Of a stretch of DNA of 64,000 bases, positions 41,318-51,556 are shown one piece after another. The position numbers and the translations under genes were made by a program. The notes beneath the pieces are model-generated. The model did not search any database, was not told where the DNA came from, and saw only the letters and a list, made by a program, of their open reading frames with translations. Every line of letters begins with the position of its first letter. Positions within the stretch are counted from its first letter, which is position 1. Origin of the DNA: Aurantiochytrium sp. KH105 (Eukaryota > Sar > Bigyra > Thraustochytrida > Thraustochytriidae); NCBI GenBank assembly GCA_003116975.1, contig BGKB01000055.1, forward strand, positions 1 to 64,000, given 5' to 3'.

Positions 41318-43756
41318 TCAACCAAGGTTCTGAAAAAGCTGGAGACGGCCATCAGCTCCTGCAGAAAACAGCCACGGCTGCGTTGGATGAAAGGCCATCG
41401 AAAGAACACCAAGACCATCCAAAGTTTGCGCGTGGCCGCGGAGCACCTTGACAGGGATCAAGTACGGATCCTTGTCAAAGTCCTCAAAGACACGCGCGTG
41501 AAAGACGTGGACAGTGCCATCGTCTGATGCAGAGGCAAACAGAGGGTAGCGGTCGTGAAAGTCAACCTCGCGCAGTGCGCGCTTGTGGTACTTGAGTGTG
41601 CGCCATGGCTTGCTTGAAATGTCGAGGTCGAACCAGGACACGCGCCGATCATAGGTGCCCACCACGAGGTTGTTACCGTCTGGGTGAATGGCCATGCTCG
41701 AGATCCACTGCGATCCCGTCTTAAGCTGCTTGAGACGCTTCTGCTGACCAAGATGGTACACGTGCACGTAGCGTTTCGATGCTACAAAGATAATTGGCTT
41801 GCGCGGGTGGAACAAGAGACGCTGGACGCGCTGGTCCTTGACAAAGCGCAACGGCCGCTGCGACATGCGCTTCAACACGTGGTGAACCGTGACCTGGGCG
41901 TTTGATCGCTTGGTTGCCGTGACCGTCGCAAGGTAAACTCCCTTGGCGTGCCACATGAGATCAAGGACAGGACCGGAATCCGCCTCCTTCCAGAAGATAA
42001 CCGTCCGATCCGCCTTGTCTTTCTTCCAGCCGACCATCCGACGGCTGTCTCGCAGAGCCTGCTGCATGCGTTCTTCCTCGGACGCCTCGGCGCCCAAATC
42101 AACCTCGGCGACCTCGGCATTCTCCTCGTTGTCGTCGTCCTCGTCGTCGTCGCCATCGCCAGCCTCGGCCAGCGCACCGCGCATGAGCTGTTCCGTGGCC
42201 TCGACATCCTCCTCCGATGCAAAGCTTGCAGCGCTCACGTTTACCAGAATCACATTCTCGCCAACGGCGGCGGCAACCACACGGTATTGCATCTGCGGGT
42301 TCCATGCAACACGCGAAATGAAACCCTTCTTGGTACTCACCTCGCCCTCGCCGTCTTCCGTGACGCGCGAAATCTCCTCGTTCTCCTCCGGCGCATACTG
42401 CGAGAGGTCGTGTGACAGCAAGCAGCGGCCCGACTCCACCTCCCAAATACGCAGAATCATGTCGTCGCCGCCAGACGCCAGCAACTCACCGCTTGGGTCA
42501 ACAGCGAGCGAGCGCACGCGTCCATGGTGGCCAAAGTAGGTCACGGCGACCGTGTTCGGGAACGGGCGCAGCTCCGAAGGCTTGGGCAGCTTTGGCACAA
42601 GCGATTCGGGGTCGATGTTGAGACGCCGCACTTCCTTGCGCGGCGCAAGGTAGAGGTCAATGCAGCGCTCGTAGCGCTCGCGCACGTAATTGGCGTACGC
42701 CGGAACGCGACGCAGCTGCGCAAAGTCTTGCGGCAGATAGTTGATCTTGCGATCGTCCGGGTGCGCCTCCTCCCATGCCTTGGCCTCCTCGGGCGTGGGA
42801 AGGTACTCCTCGGGCGGATGATACGATTCCCTGTGGTCTGGCGGCGTGACCTTGGGCGCCGGAATGTGCTTGGGCGCCTTGCGGCGCTTCTTGATGTCCT
42901 CTGCAAGGTCGTCCTCGCCCCACATCAAATAGACCTCGTTCTTGGCCTGCTTTTTAGACTCTGGCTTGCCCTGGCGCCGCACGTGGCCTGCGCGAATACC
43001 GTGCATGATCTTGAGGATCTTTTGCCGCTCGAACTTGCTTGGCACAAAACGACGCTTCGGCTCGTACGGGTCTGCAATGGGAAAGACATTCTTTTCTCCG
43101 GAAAAGAAATCTACATAGTCTGGTTCTGGGTTGAAACCCTGCTCGGGAAATTTACCCTCGAGCATGCGTCGTGCCATAATAAGCTCGCGGTCCGTGAGCA
43201 CGATGGACTGGTCGTTCTTGGCATCGTAAAAGGTGCGCCGGTAAAAGGGGTCGTCCTTGCTTGCGAGGAACTTGTCCACTTCATCCATGCCTTCCTTGCG
43301 CACAAGTTTGCGTCCAGCCTTGTCGTAGCCAATATGGTCAAACTCATCGTACCAGTGCAGAGGGACGTTGCCGATCGTGTTTTCCTCGTGTTCTTCGTCG
43401 GACGACGCGTAGCCCTCGGCACGGACGTCCTCATCACCTCTGAATTTGCGTGGCTTCGCCGCGTCCTTGGACGCCTCTGCGGTCTCGCCTGCGGCCCTCT
43501 TGAGTTTGGCTGCACTCTTTGCTGCGGTTCGTTCTTCCTCCGCTTCCTCGTCATCTTCGTCGTCCTCGTCCTCCTCATCGTCTGACGAGGCGCCCTCCAC
43601 GATGACATCATCCTCTTCGTCCTCGTCAGACGACGACTCGCCCTCCACGACGACCTCCTCGCCGTCCTCGTCGCTCTCGTCCTCGTAGGCATTGCCGTTC
43701 AAGGCTTCCGACATGCCGCTGGGCAGGGCCGCGCCCCGCGTCGCTCTGGACGACAT
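41318..43756 (-). CDS. BOP1: BOP1/Erb1 ribosome biogenesis protein
   Basis: 812 residues from ATG 43756; the open frame extends to 44044 but starts there at a poorly supported position, and Erb1/BOP1 are about 750-810 long. The N-terminus is Glu/Asp-rich. The BOP1NT domain follows: NTIGNVPLHWYDEFDHIGYD, GRKLVRK, VLTDRELIMARRMLEGKFP, DPYEPKRRFVPSKFERQKI, then HPPEEYLP and RVPAYANYVRERYERCIDLYLAPR. The C-terminal half is a WD40 propeller (GHHGRVRSLAVDPSGELLASGG, SGRCLLSHD, WFDLDISSKPWRTLKYHKR, WLFSAGADGRLQLF). Known role: the PeBoW complex (PES1-BOP1-WDR12) in 27S pre-rRNA processing and 60S assembly in the nucleolus. An acidic insert splits the propeller between two blades. Confidence 0.97.
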   Translation of the reverse strand: MSSRATRGAALPSGMSEALNGNAYEDESDEDGEEVVVEGESSSDEDEEDDVIVEGASSDDEEDEDDEDDEEAEEERTAAKSAAKLKRAAGETAEASKDAAKPRKFRGDEDVRAEGYASSDEEHEENTIGNVPLHWYDEFDHIGYDKAGRKLVRKEGMDEVDKFLASKDDPFYRRTFYDAKNDQSIVLTDRELIMARRMLEGKFPEQGFNPEPDYVDFFSGEKNVFPIADPYEPKRRFVPSKFERQKILKIMHGIRAGHVRRQGKPESKKQAKNEVYLMWGEDDLAEDIKKRRKAPKHIPAPKVTPPDHRESYHPPEEYLPTPEEAKAWEEAHPDDRKINYLPQDFAQLRRVPAYANYVRERYERCIDLYLAPRKEVRRLNIDPESLVPKLPKPSELRPFPNTVAVTYFGHHGRVRSLAVDPSGELLASGGDDMILRIWEVESGRCLLSHDLSQYAPEENEEISRVTEDGEGEVSTKKGFISRVAWNPQMQYRVVAAAVGENVILVNVSAASFASEEDVEATEQLMRGALAEAGDGDDDEDDDNEENAEVAEVDLGAEASEEERMQQALRDSRRMVGWKKDKADRTVIFWKEADSGPVLDLMWHAKGVYLATVTATKRSNAQVTVHHVLKRMSQRPLRFVKDQRVQRLLFHPRKPIIFVASKRYVHVYHLGQQKRLKQLKTGSQWISSMAIHPDGNNLVVGTYDRRVSWFDLDISSKPWRTLKYHKRALREVDFHDRYPLFASASDDGTVHVFHARVFEDFDKDPYLIPVKVLRGHAQTLDGLGVLSMAFHPTQPWLFSAGADGRLQLFQNLG

Positions 43757-44275
43757 CGCTGCTTGCTGTTGCCGCCGCGGTCGCTGCCGCTGCTGCTCTT
43801 CCTCGCTGCCCCTGGCGCCCGCGCGCTGCTGCACCGCCGCGCAGTCGAGTTCTGGGTCTCGCCCACGAGTGCCAGTCCTCGCCGCCGCCAGCCAGCCAGT
43901 GGCGCAGACAAGACGCGGAACAGACGGCGAGAACACTTTGGAACGCGCGCAACCCAAATCCACGCGATCTGATGTGCGGGGGGAGGTGGTTGTCGGGAGC
44001 GTGGACGATGAGTCAGCGTCTCCTCGAGTTTGATTCACAGTCAAGCCAAGTTCACCCTAGGCGCGAGCCTTGGTGTGTGGGAGATTCTGCCCAACTGCTT
44101 TGCTGATCAAGACTCCCATCAGCCAATAGCGACAGCAATAGCAAAAGCAGGAGCAAGAGGAATGGGGACTCTGACATGCAAACCTTTTTCTTTTCTTTTG
44201 TTGGCTGTTGGTTACAAATTGCCAGGCATCGATATATTTTACAGTCCAGACAAAGGCAGTCTACTTCATCATCAA
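43757..44275. other. Intergenic
   Basis: Upstream of BOP1 and downstream of the transposase-derived gene, both minus strand. GC-rich then more balanced after 44000. The minus-strand frame that runs through 43757-44044 has no recognisable protein features. No gene seen. Confidence 0.55.
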
Positions 44276-46663
44276 TTAGGCATGACCTCCGTCAGCCCTC
44301 TCGCGAACGATTCTCCGGTAAAGTTCGCTCTCGGCACGAACAGCTTTTTCGTCCGGCAAGTCTCGGACAAGGACGTGGTTGAGCAAGCCTTCGAGTCGGT
44401 GCGCCACAGCAGGCTCCTCAGCCAGTTCACCTTTAAAGAGATCTCGAGGTCGCTGGGTCGTGAGAATCGCGCGAGCACGGTCGTTTGCGGCATCGCGAAA
44501 ATGGGGGTAAAAGTGCTCACAAAAGTTGAGTTCCGGCGCAGAGGGACGCAAACCTAGCAAGTGGACTGAACCACTGCCATTGGCGCTCACATGGCGCATG
44601 GCGCGACGCAGACGCTCATAGCCAGGAAGAGCTTGGATGATCGACGGATCGGCCCAGTCACCATGCACATTGTTCACCACAAGCAGCAAAAACGGATCAC
44701 GCGTCTGTTGACCGCAGCCACCCTCATGCTGCAGCGATTCACGACGCCACGCAAATGTTCCCGATTCCAGACGCTGGGCTAGAAGTTCCAGCACGCCGCT
44801 GACAAAGGTAGCAAAGGGCTCCAGCGTCCAGCCCAGCGCTGCGGCAGGGTGATGTGCCCCGTTGCGTTTGCGCGCAAACAACGCAAATGGTGCTGCGAGT
44901 GTGTCCTTGAGATATGCGTCAGTTCCTGCAGTCGCAATGGCAGCGGCATGCCGTGCACTCGCCGTTGCCACATCTGGAGCATACGTCTGCGCATCGATCA
45001 CTCCGAGCACGGGCGAGACCGCCAGCGCAATCTGGGTGCAAAGAGCTATCTTGCGTCCTTGACGTAATACTGCGGACCGCTGTTCGCACGGCAACTCCCC
45101 TCGCTCGAGGCGATCCTTTTCCGTGAGTCGCTGCAGAAATGGCATCTGGTCGAGAAACACCACATGCGCGGATGACGAAGACGGCGGAAGCGAAAGAATC
45201 TCATCCAAAAGTCGGGCCGTGCGCCACTTGACAAGAACCTCAATGGGCGCATCTGCGATTTCTTCCCGAAGCGAAGGGCGATGCGAAAACACAAGAAGCG
45301 TCAAAAGATTCTGTACGCTCTGCACGCTTTTGATCTGGTGCTTCGCATACTCCTCTCGTATCGCATCTATTCCGAACCACCTCTCCGCATCGAGCGGTCC
45401 GTCGATCTCCCGCTCCTCGGCGCTCAAGCTCTCCGCGCTATGATGACGGATGACTAGCAAACGGAAAAGCTCTTGATTAAGTCGCAGCAGAAGCGAGCTA
45501 AGCGTCATTGTCGCGTCTTCGTGAAGCCATCGGCACAAGAGCCACTGCGCCTCTTTGGCGTCAAATTTGGCGCCACGGCCAATTTTGTTTTCTCGAACAG
45601 TGCGACTGTCAATCAGGGCATCTTTCGGCCCACGAAGACGAACGCGCGCCATGATCTTGTCCGAGGTCGACTGGGGAATACCCAAAAGTGACGAGACACG
45701 AAGACGCAGTGGTCTCCCGTATTCTTGTTCGGCCCGCACGATCAGCTTTCGCTCCTCGGGAGTCCACGTCACACGACGCGACGTTTCTGGGCGCGTTTGC
45801 CCTCCAAGTCTCCTCCTCTTGGCCATCTCTACGTCCGATCGCTCGACATTACGTTGGCGTTTTTCGAAGAGGCGCGATGCTTCGAGCATGATCTCGTCCG
45901 CGCGATCAAGTTCAGGGCCCGAGCCGTGCGTCTGCCCAGGACCCTGCAGGGCAGAGTCGGCATTCTTGCTCGCGGCTGCTCCTTGTGCCAAAGGCGTGAC
46001 CGTGAGCGAGGTCACGCGAAGGCGAGGTGTCTCATCCGATGCTGTCCCCGACGAGCTTACGCTTTCTCGGAGAGCTTGTGCTGGGGCTCGTAGCATCTGA
46101 GGTGACGTGATTTGCGGTGCCGCAAGAGACCCCACTAGCTCAGGCCCCCGTTGGAGAAAGTCACCCTCTTGAGCGCCCCACTCTGCATCTTGGCCATCTG
46201 CGCGAGACTCCAAGAACTCGCGCAAAGGCTTTGGGGCGGGTGGTCCCACCAAATAAGTGAGTCTTCGCAGCAGCACGTCGAGGCCAGCAAGGGGATCATC
46301 GACATCTACTTCGTCTGCGTCCTCGTCCTCTTCTTCTTCGTCTTCGTTTGCCTCCTCGTTCGCATCCGCAAGCTTGCCGTCATTGGCGGCGGCGTTGTTG
46401 TCGTCCTCGTCGTCCTCTTTACCTTTCGCGTCGGAGCTGCCCTCGTCCCGAGCATCCTTCGCCGCCGCCGCTTCCTCCTGCGCCGCTGCCGCTCGCTCGC
46501 TGCGCGCCGCCGCGGTCCACGCCGGCAGAAACTCCTCGTGCACGACCCTTGGCGGCTCGCCCTCCGCGCGTCCCTGCCGCGCCCGAGCGAGGGGGTCCCG
46601 CGCGGGCCGCGCCTCCGCCGGGCCCTCGCGCGCGCGCCGCGCGCGCCGCCCCCGCGCGCGCAT
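44276..46663 (-). CDS. Domesticated Tc1/mariner-like transposase derivative, catalytic Asp lost
   Basis: 795 residues from ATG 46663 (the longer frame starts at GTG). The N-terminal 260 residues are Ala/Arg-rich then acidic and are not transposase-like. Residues about 297-345 look like a helix-turn-helix (TPEERKLIVRAEQEYGRPLR, then SSLLGIPQSTSDKIMARV). The C-terminal half follows the DDE_3 layout of Tc1/mariner: HVVFLDQMPF with D505 at the first catalytic place, LLLVVNNVHGDW where D-N is expected but Asn664-Asn665 is found, and LLGLRPSAPELNFCEHFYP with E716 at the third. The D-to-N change should abolish transposition. I saw no terminal inverted repeats or TA target duplication at the ends. 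Inferred: an exapted DNA-binding regulator. Confidence 0.72.
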   Translation of the reverse strand: MRARGRRARRAREGPAEARPARDPLARARQGRAEGEPPRVVHEEFLPAWTAAARSERAAAAQEEAAAAKDARDEGSSDAKGKEDDEDDNNAAANDGKLADANEEANEDEEEEDEDADEVDVDDPLAGLDVLLRRLTYLVGPPAPKPLREFLESRADGQDAEWGAQEGDFLQRGPELVGSLAAPQITSPQMLRAPAQALRESVSSSGTASDETPRLRVTSLTVTPLAQGAAASKNADSALQGPGQTHGSGPELDRADEIMLEASRLFEKRQRNVERSDVEMAKRRRLGGQTRPETSRRVTWTPEERKLIVRAEQEYGRPLRLRVSSLLGIPQSTSDKIMARVRLRGPKDALIDSRTVRENKIGRGAKFDAKEAQWLLCRWLHEDATMTLSSLLLRLNQELFRLLVIRHHSAESLSAEEREIDGPLDAERWFGIDAIREEYAKHQIKSVQSVQNLLTLLVFSHRPSLREEIADAPIEVLVKWRTARLLDEILSLPPSSSSAHVVFLDQMPFLQRLTEKDRLERGELPCEQRSAVLRQGRKIALCTQIALAVSPVLGVIDAQTYAPDVATASARHAAAIATAGTDAYLKDTLAAPFALFARKRNGAHHPAAALGWTLEPFATFVSGVLELLAQRLESGTFAWRRESLQHEGGCGQQTRDPFLLLVVNNVHGDWADPSIIQALPGYERLRRAMRHVSANGSGSVHLLGLRPSAPELNFCEHFYPHFRDAANDRARAILTTQRPRDLFKGELAEEPAVAHRLEGLLNHVLVRDLPDEKAVRAESELYRRIVRERADGGHA

Positions 46664-47207
46664 GGCCCGCGCCGCCGGGCGGATCGGTTCTGCCGCGACT
46701 GCGCGGGCCGCGACCTGGGAGCACTTGTTTCGACTTGCTGTGCCCGCGAGGGTTAAACTCTTTTGGCTGCAGGCTGTAGTCACCTACCTGTCGCCTAGAG
46801 TTTGCGCTAAGAAACTCTTAGTTCATTAGATTGGGCTCCGCACACCGCGGCCAGCTGGACGTCGGTTGTAGAAACTAGCACCTTCCCCTCGTGTGAGGGT
46901 ATTGACAGTGGAAACACCCCTCGGGAGCATGCATGGATCTGGGACAGCGATCCTCCTCGGTTCCGAAACACACATGCATTGTAGCCAGCGCTCCACGCAA
47001 GAAGCTTGCGAGTTCACCAAACACTCTGATTACTGATCCGGTCAAGCACGAGCGAGTGAATCACAAACCAACCTATTTCTTCTTTATGCTGCAGAACCCG
47101 AGCGTAGGCGATAGAAAGAGCGAGAGGGCTTGCGCGCGCACAAGCGAGCGCGGAGAGGGACGCGGAGGATCGCGCGCGGGCGCGCGTGGGAGAGGGAGGG
47201 CGGCGCG
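46664..47207. other. Divergent region between transposase-derived gene and nuclease-kinase relic
   Basis: The promoter of the minus gene should lie here. AT-balanced sequence at 46780-47090 and GC-rich sequence at 47120-47205 just before the relic start. No gene seen. Confidence 0.55.
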
Positions 47208-49094
47208 ATGGCGACCACGAAGCCTTTCGCTGATGTCCTTCTCGACACGCCAATGGAAAAGGCCACGATGGTCGACCTTCTTGCTGCGTACCGTGCAGAG
47301 AAGATGCAACGCGCCGAGCAAGCTGAGCCCGAGCTTTTCAACAACGGCGTGGCCCCGAGAAGCCGCACAAGCTCACAGTACTCGTCGAGGAGTCGCGGAG
47401 GTCTTGCGCCCCAGAGCGGCGTGCAAGCTCGCCTCGACCTGTTCCCCAAGTGTGTGACCCGCTGGCAGGATTTTTACGACGAGGTTGGATGGGATTCATT
47501 CAGGCAGGAGGCCGGCTTCGGCGACGTCCCCGTCGTGCCGATTTTTTTTCGATCTAATAATAGGGGTGTCTTTCATATCAACGAGCCAGGAGCAGCCAGT
47601 CGCTTTTATTGTGGGTTCATATCCCCATCGATGGGAGAGGTGCTATCACGCGAATCAGATACGGCGCCAAACGGATGGTCATCCTTTCATATCAGTGAAT
47701 TCCCAGCGGCGACGGGCATCGGGCACCGAGTGGACTATGTGTGGTCTCGGGAAATGGGCATTGGCGTTGATCGCTCCAGGGCGGGCATTCTCACCCCGGG
47801 AGATCGGAGCCGCGCGCGCTTCCTCGTGCACGAGCACAAGTCGCCCAAAAAGTTTCCCTATGGCCTGACCCAAGACGATCTCGACGAACTCGCCCAGGCG
47901 TTGATGCAAGGTACGTCTGATTCCCTCGACGAGGCCAAGGAAGTCGTGAACAGCGCTTGGGAGATGGCTTGCGACGACCTGGTCGACTATTGGGAACTGG
48001 GAGAAGGATTCCCTAACCGGGAAAGCTCTGTGCGGTTTCGCTATCCAATTATCCAAATCTACGTTCACATGTTGCGCTCTTTCTGCAAGTACGGCGTTCT
48101 CTCCACCACCGACAGGACTTGGTTCTTCAAGATTGACCACGACAACGTATTGCACATTTCGAGGGTGTTCCGCTCGACCGGCACAGGCCGCGAATCGATG
48201 CGTTATGCGTACACGTGCATGCTGCACCGCGCTGTGGTCGGCATGGCGCGCCTGGCGCTCGACGACGAGCATTTGCGGGCCATCTGCCAGACTGACCTTC
48301 ACATCGAGTCTTCCGAGTGGGCCGAGATGTGGCGCCGATTTGGCAGTGGCGGCGGCGCGGGGAAAATCGCAAGCGGAGGGCGTCGCGGAGCCGCTCTGCC
48401 TGGCAATTAAACCAACGGCGCCTCGCTTGTGGACAACGAGGCGCTCAGCGAGCTGCTCCCGCACAAGAGCGACCTTCACTCTTCCTATGCGGGAGGTTTG
48501 CTCGACGTCATCAAGCAGTTCCCCGAAGGCCAGTATGACTTCACGATCCGCGTGGACACGGGCGGCGTCGACACGGTCGTCAAGGTCATGACCCTGTCGA
48601 AAGACCCCCACGTGGAATTGGTCTTTTGGCATGAGATGGACGTCTTACTTGCGCTGCGCTCCCTCTTGGGGGACGTATATGCCCTGGTACCTGTACGGCG
48701 GCCGCCACATCTTCAGCGACCTCATCGTTGCCACCATCTACGCCGGCGAGTCGCTCGAAGCCAGCACTGTGAGCGAGAACGTTCGGGAGAAGGCCTGGGC
48801 GGCGCTCATGGCGGTGCACGCTGCCGGCGTCGCGCACCGCGACGTGCTGCTGCGGAATTTCGTCATGGACGACGCCGGCGCCGTCCGCATCATCGACTTC
48901 GCCCAGGTCAAGGCCGGCGCCTCCATCCGCGACGTTCAGACGGACCGCGACGACTTCGACCGCGTCTTCTCTCGTGCGCAAACGAGAGGCCACCGCAAGA
49001 CCTGACACGCGCCCGCGCACGCAGCTTTGCCTATGCATGCAGGGAAAATATTGCGCTCTCTGCGTGGATTGCGGAGCAGCTGGTGAAACGATAA
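47208..49094 (+). pseudogene. Broken PD-(D/E)xK nuclease fold plus protein-kinase-like gene
   Basis: The first open part runs from ATG 47208 to a stop at 48408-48410 (400 codons). Residues about 165-215 carry an Asp (D176) and EHK (209-211) in the arrangement of a PD-(D/E)xK nuclease core, then QIYVHM, YGVLST and RTWFFK at about 290-310, typical of the REase-like domain found next to RIO-like kinases in eukaryotic effector-type proteins. The same frame reopens after the stop and encodes a kinase N-lobe-like region to about 48680, where the frame shifts by one. The next frame has HAAGVAHRDVLLRNF (catalytic loop) and VRIIDF (metal site, D of DFG position). A third frame closes at 49094. One nonsense codon and at least one frameshift argue for a pseudogene or assembly error. 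Confidence 0.72.
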
Positions 49095-49470
49095 ATGCGA
49101 GACTCCCTCGATGCCGTTGACCTCGAGGGACGAACTGCTCTAATTCATGCGTGCAAGCACGTAAATGAGGACATGGCAGACTTCCTCCAGCAATGCGGCG
49201 TCAATCTTGATGCCAAAGATAAGCGTGACTGAACCGCACTCATGTACGCCTGTCATCATTCGCTCGGCCGCAAGGCGAGACGCTTGGTTGAGCAGGGCAA
49301 GGTCGATCGATGTTCATGCAAAGAGTTCAAAGGACGGTTTTACCGCTCTCGAACTAGCTTGCCAGCCCGCAGTTTTGCTTTCGGAAAACGTTTACAGCTC
49401 TCGTCGCGATTAATTCACAATCTGTTGGCAATATGGCGCTGACCTGGGTCGCTCCTGCGATCTGGTTCAC
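49095..49470 (+). pseudogene. Degraded ankyrin-repeat gene fragment
   Basis: From ATG 49095, directly after the previous relic's stop, a short frame reads DLEGRTALIHACKHV and a GVNLDAKDKRD unit, then a TGA sits where ankyrins have Gly/Trp before TALMYAC, which continues in frame. A frameshift follows; another frame has DVHAKSSKDGFTALELACQ. These are ankyrin consensus remnants (DxxGxTALxxAC, AD/VNxxD). At least three repeats can be seen, none in an uninterrupted frame. Its tail may reach about 49800. It is a decayed gene, possibly the downstream end of the same locus. Confidence 0.6.
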
Positions 49471-50558
49471 CATTCAATCGCGCAGGGCCGTCTCGACTTT
49501 GACGAGGTTGCTTGTTTCATACGGTTCGTAAAGAGCCCACTAGCTGCGCTCGTTTTGAAACACTTGGCCAGCGAGCCCAAGAAGCGCAGCGTTCTCTGCA
49601 CAATGTTTCGTCATCGTGTTCGCAGCTTCAAGGACTGTGCACGAATCAACCTTGGCGTAGAGATCTTTTTGCTGCAAGGGGCTCCTTCAAGCTTGTGCGA
49701 GGACACGGTTCATGATATTGTTTTCAGCTGTCGCGCACAGACATGTACAAAAACAAACATTGTCTCGACTGACGTCGGGCCCGCAAAATCCAAGGACAGC
49801 ACCGGCGAACCGGCCCGCTGAGTGTGCATGCGAATAAGTGAAGATGATTGTTGTTGTAAATTTGATTCCTCGACTTCGCAGCTGTCTTTGAAGAAATGGA
49901 AATGACGCGAGCAGACAGCAGCGCCACAGAAGTAGTGAAGTCAACTCAGCACCCATAGGAAGTCTCTTGCAGACTTACCGTGCCAACAGCCATTCAATCT
50001 TAGCAGCCACTACTTCATGCGACAGTAAGTCTAGCATCGCTCAGAGCACGAACCAGCACGGCCAAGGATCTGTGATCATCAAGCTCTTCACGACATCCCC
50101 TAGCCTAGACGGCATTTTTGGTGGGGAGAAGCATCGAGCTCCACCACGAGACCAATTCGTCGCAGTAGCATCGAATCCATCAAAGCGATCTTAGCGTACG
50201 TGGTTATACCAGCAATCGATTTGATTCCACTTACTACATAATTGTGACACGCGTTGGAGGCCATTTTGACGGCAAGTACTGGCTGCAAGCGTGAACGCCT
50301 TGATATGATGCGCCTCGCGCAGCTTTCCGCGCTGCGAGCGACTCGGGCTGAAACCTCGACTCGATCAAAATGACAATCTCGACGTCACAAAGCACCTCGT
50401 CTTGTTGGACAATTTGAGTCGTGTCACTGTTGACGTCGTTGTTGTAACAGGCGATAGCAGGATAGAGCAAGCAAGCAGGGCGCGAAGAAAGGAGCAAGGA
50501 GAGGGAGAAGCGTCCTTGCGCAGAACCGGGAGCGCGGAGGAGCGGGCCGGGAGGAGCG
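49471..50558. other. Relic field and promoter of the SYLF gene
   Basis: After the ankyrin remnants a short frame at 49555-49821 (KHLASEPKKRSVLCTMF) may be the last part of the degraded gene. From about 49820 to 50400 the sequence is less GC-rich than its neighbours and I see no gene. 50400-50558 is the 5' region of the SYLF gene. Confidence 0.5.
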
Positions 50559-51311
50559 ATGGCGTCGATGGAGTTCCAGCTGCAGCGGCTGACGCAGGTC
50601 CTGCACGACTGGCTGGCATCGCAGCCGGACCTCGCGGAGGCCGAGCACAAGCTAAAGAAGGCCAAGGGCCTCGCGTACATCACGTCCGTCAAGGGCGGCT
50701 GCCTCTTTAGCGGCGCGCTCGGGTACGGCATCATGCTCAAGCGCCTCGATAATGACGAGTGGGGAGGCCCCATCTCCCTCATGCTTGCGTCCGCAGGCGT
50801 CGGCTTGCAGTTCGGACTCCACAAGACAGAGGTGGTTGTCCTCATGACCTCGTCGAGGTCTATCCACCTCTTCGAGTCGCACGGCCAGCTTCGACTCGGC
50901 GGCGAGTTCGCCATCACCGGCGGATACGGCCTCGCCATCAAAGGAGATGCTGGCATCAACCGCAAGGGGATCTCCACCCAGGCTGCCTTTGCACACTCGA
51001 CAGGCCTTTTCGCTGGAGTGTCCGTCGATGGCTCTCTCGTGGTTTCCAACCCCTTTTCGAACTGGGCTTTCTACGGCCACAGCGCACATGTAAAGGAAAT
51101 CCTCAATGGTCAAATGCCCGTTCCTGAGCACCGCAAACACCATATTGAAGCGCTCATCCGCGTTTTGGACGCGCTTCTCAAACAAGTACGCGCCGAGATC
51201 GACGCCCAGACCAGCTCGCCTTCTTCTTCCGGGGCCGATATCGGGGATGAAATTGCTCGAAGCTCGCCGCGGATCCGTCCTATTACCTCCAACGACGCTG
51301 TCGAGACGTAG
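50559..51311 (+). CDS. SYLF (Ysc84/SH3YL1-type) lipid-binding domain protein
   Basis: 250 residues from ATG 50559. The SYLF domain covers about 30-195: AKGLAYITSVKGGCLFSGAL, GYGIMLKR, WGGPISLMLASAGVGLQFG, HKTEVVVLMTS, then a Gly-rich beta region (LGGEFAITGGYGLAIKGDAG), GISTQAAFAHSTGLFAGVSVDG and SLVVSNPFSNWAFYG. In Ysc84 and SH3YL1 this domain binds phosphoinositides and works in endocytosis with actin. Here no SH3 domain follows, only a short helix and a Ser-rich tail. Membrane-associated role inferred. Confidence 0.9.
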   Translation: MASMEFQLQRLTQVLHDWLASQPDLAEAEHKLKKAKGLAYITSVKGGCLFSGALGYGIMLKRLDNDEWGGPISLMLASAGVGLQFGLHKTEVVVLMTSSRSIHLFESHGQLRLGGEFAITGGYGLAIKGDAGINRKGISTQAAFAHSTGLFAGVSVDGSLVVSNPFSNWAFYGHSAHVKEILNGQMPVPEHRKHHIEALIRVLDALLKQVRAEIDAQTSSPSSSGADIGDEIARSSPRIRPITSNDAVET

Positions 51312-51556
51312 AGATACCATCCGTTCGAGCACCCCAGAGGAAAGAAAGTTTCTTTTGCTCTTCCGTTGTTCCCCCTCTCCAGCGCATCATTTCCCCCAGC
51401 CCTTTTCAATGCACGCACGTCCATCTGCCTTGTGGGCCAAAGGTACATTCATAGAATCACTTGGTTGGTGATTTCGTTGGACTACGTTGCCAAGTCACGC
51501 TTTGCGTGAATCATACTACAATGAAATAGCTAAAAAGTTCACTCGTTTTTATAAGT

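Noticed and set aside
42524-43585. 353-codon plus-strand frame inside BOP1
   Set aside because: Antisense shadow of BOP1; hydrophobic composition comes from Glu/Asp codons read backwards.
44276-46663. Active mobile element
   Set aside because: Second catalytic Asp is Asn and no terminal inverted repeats or target duplication were visible.
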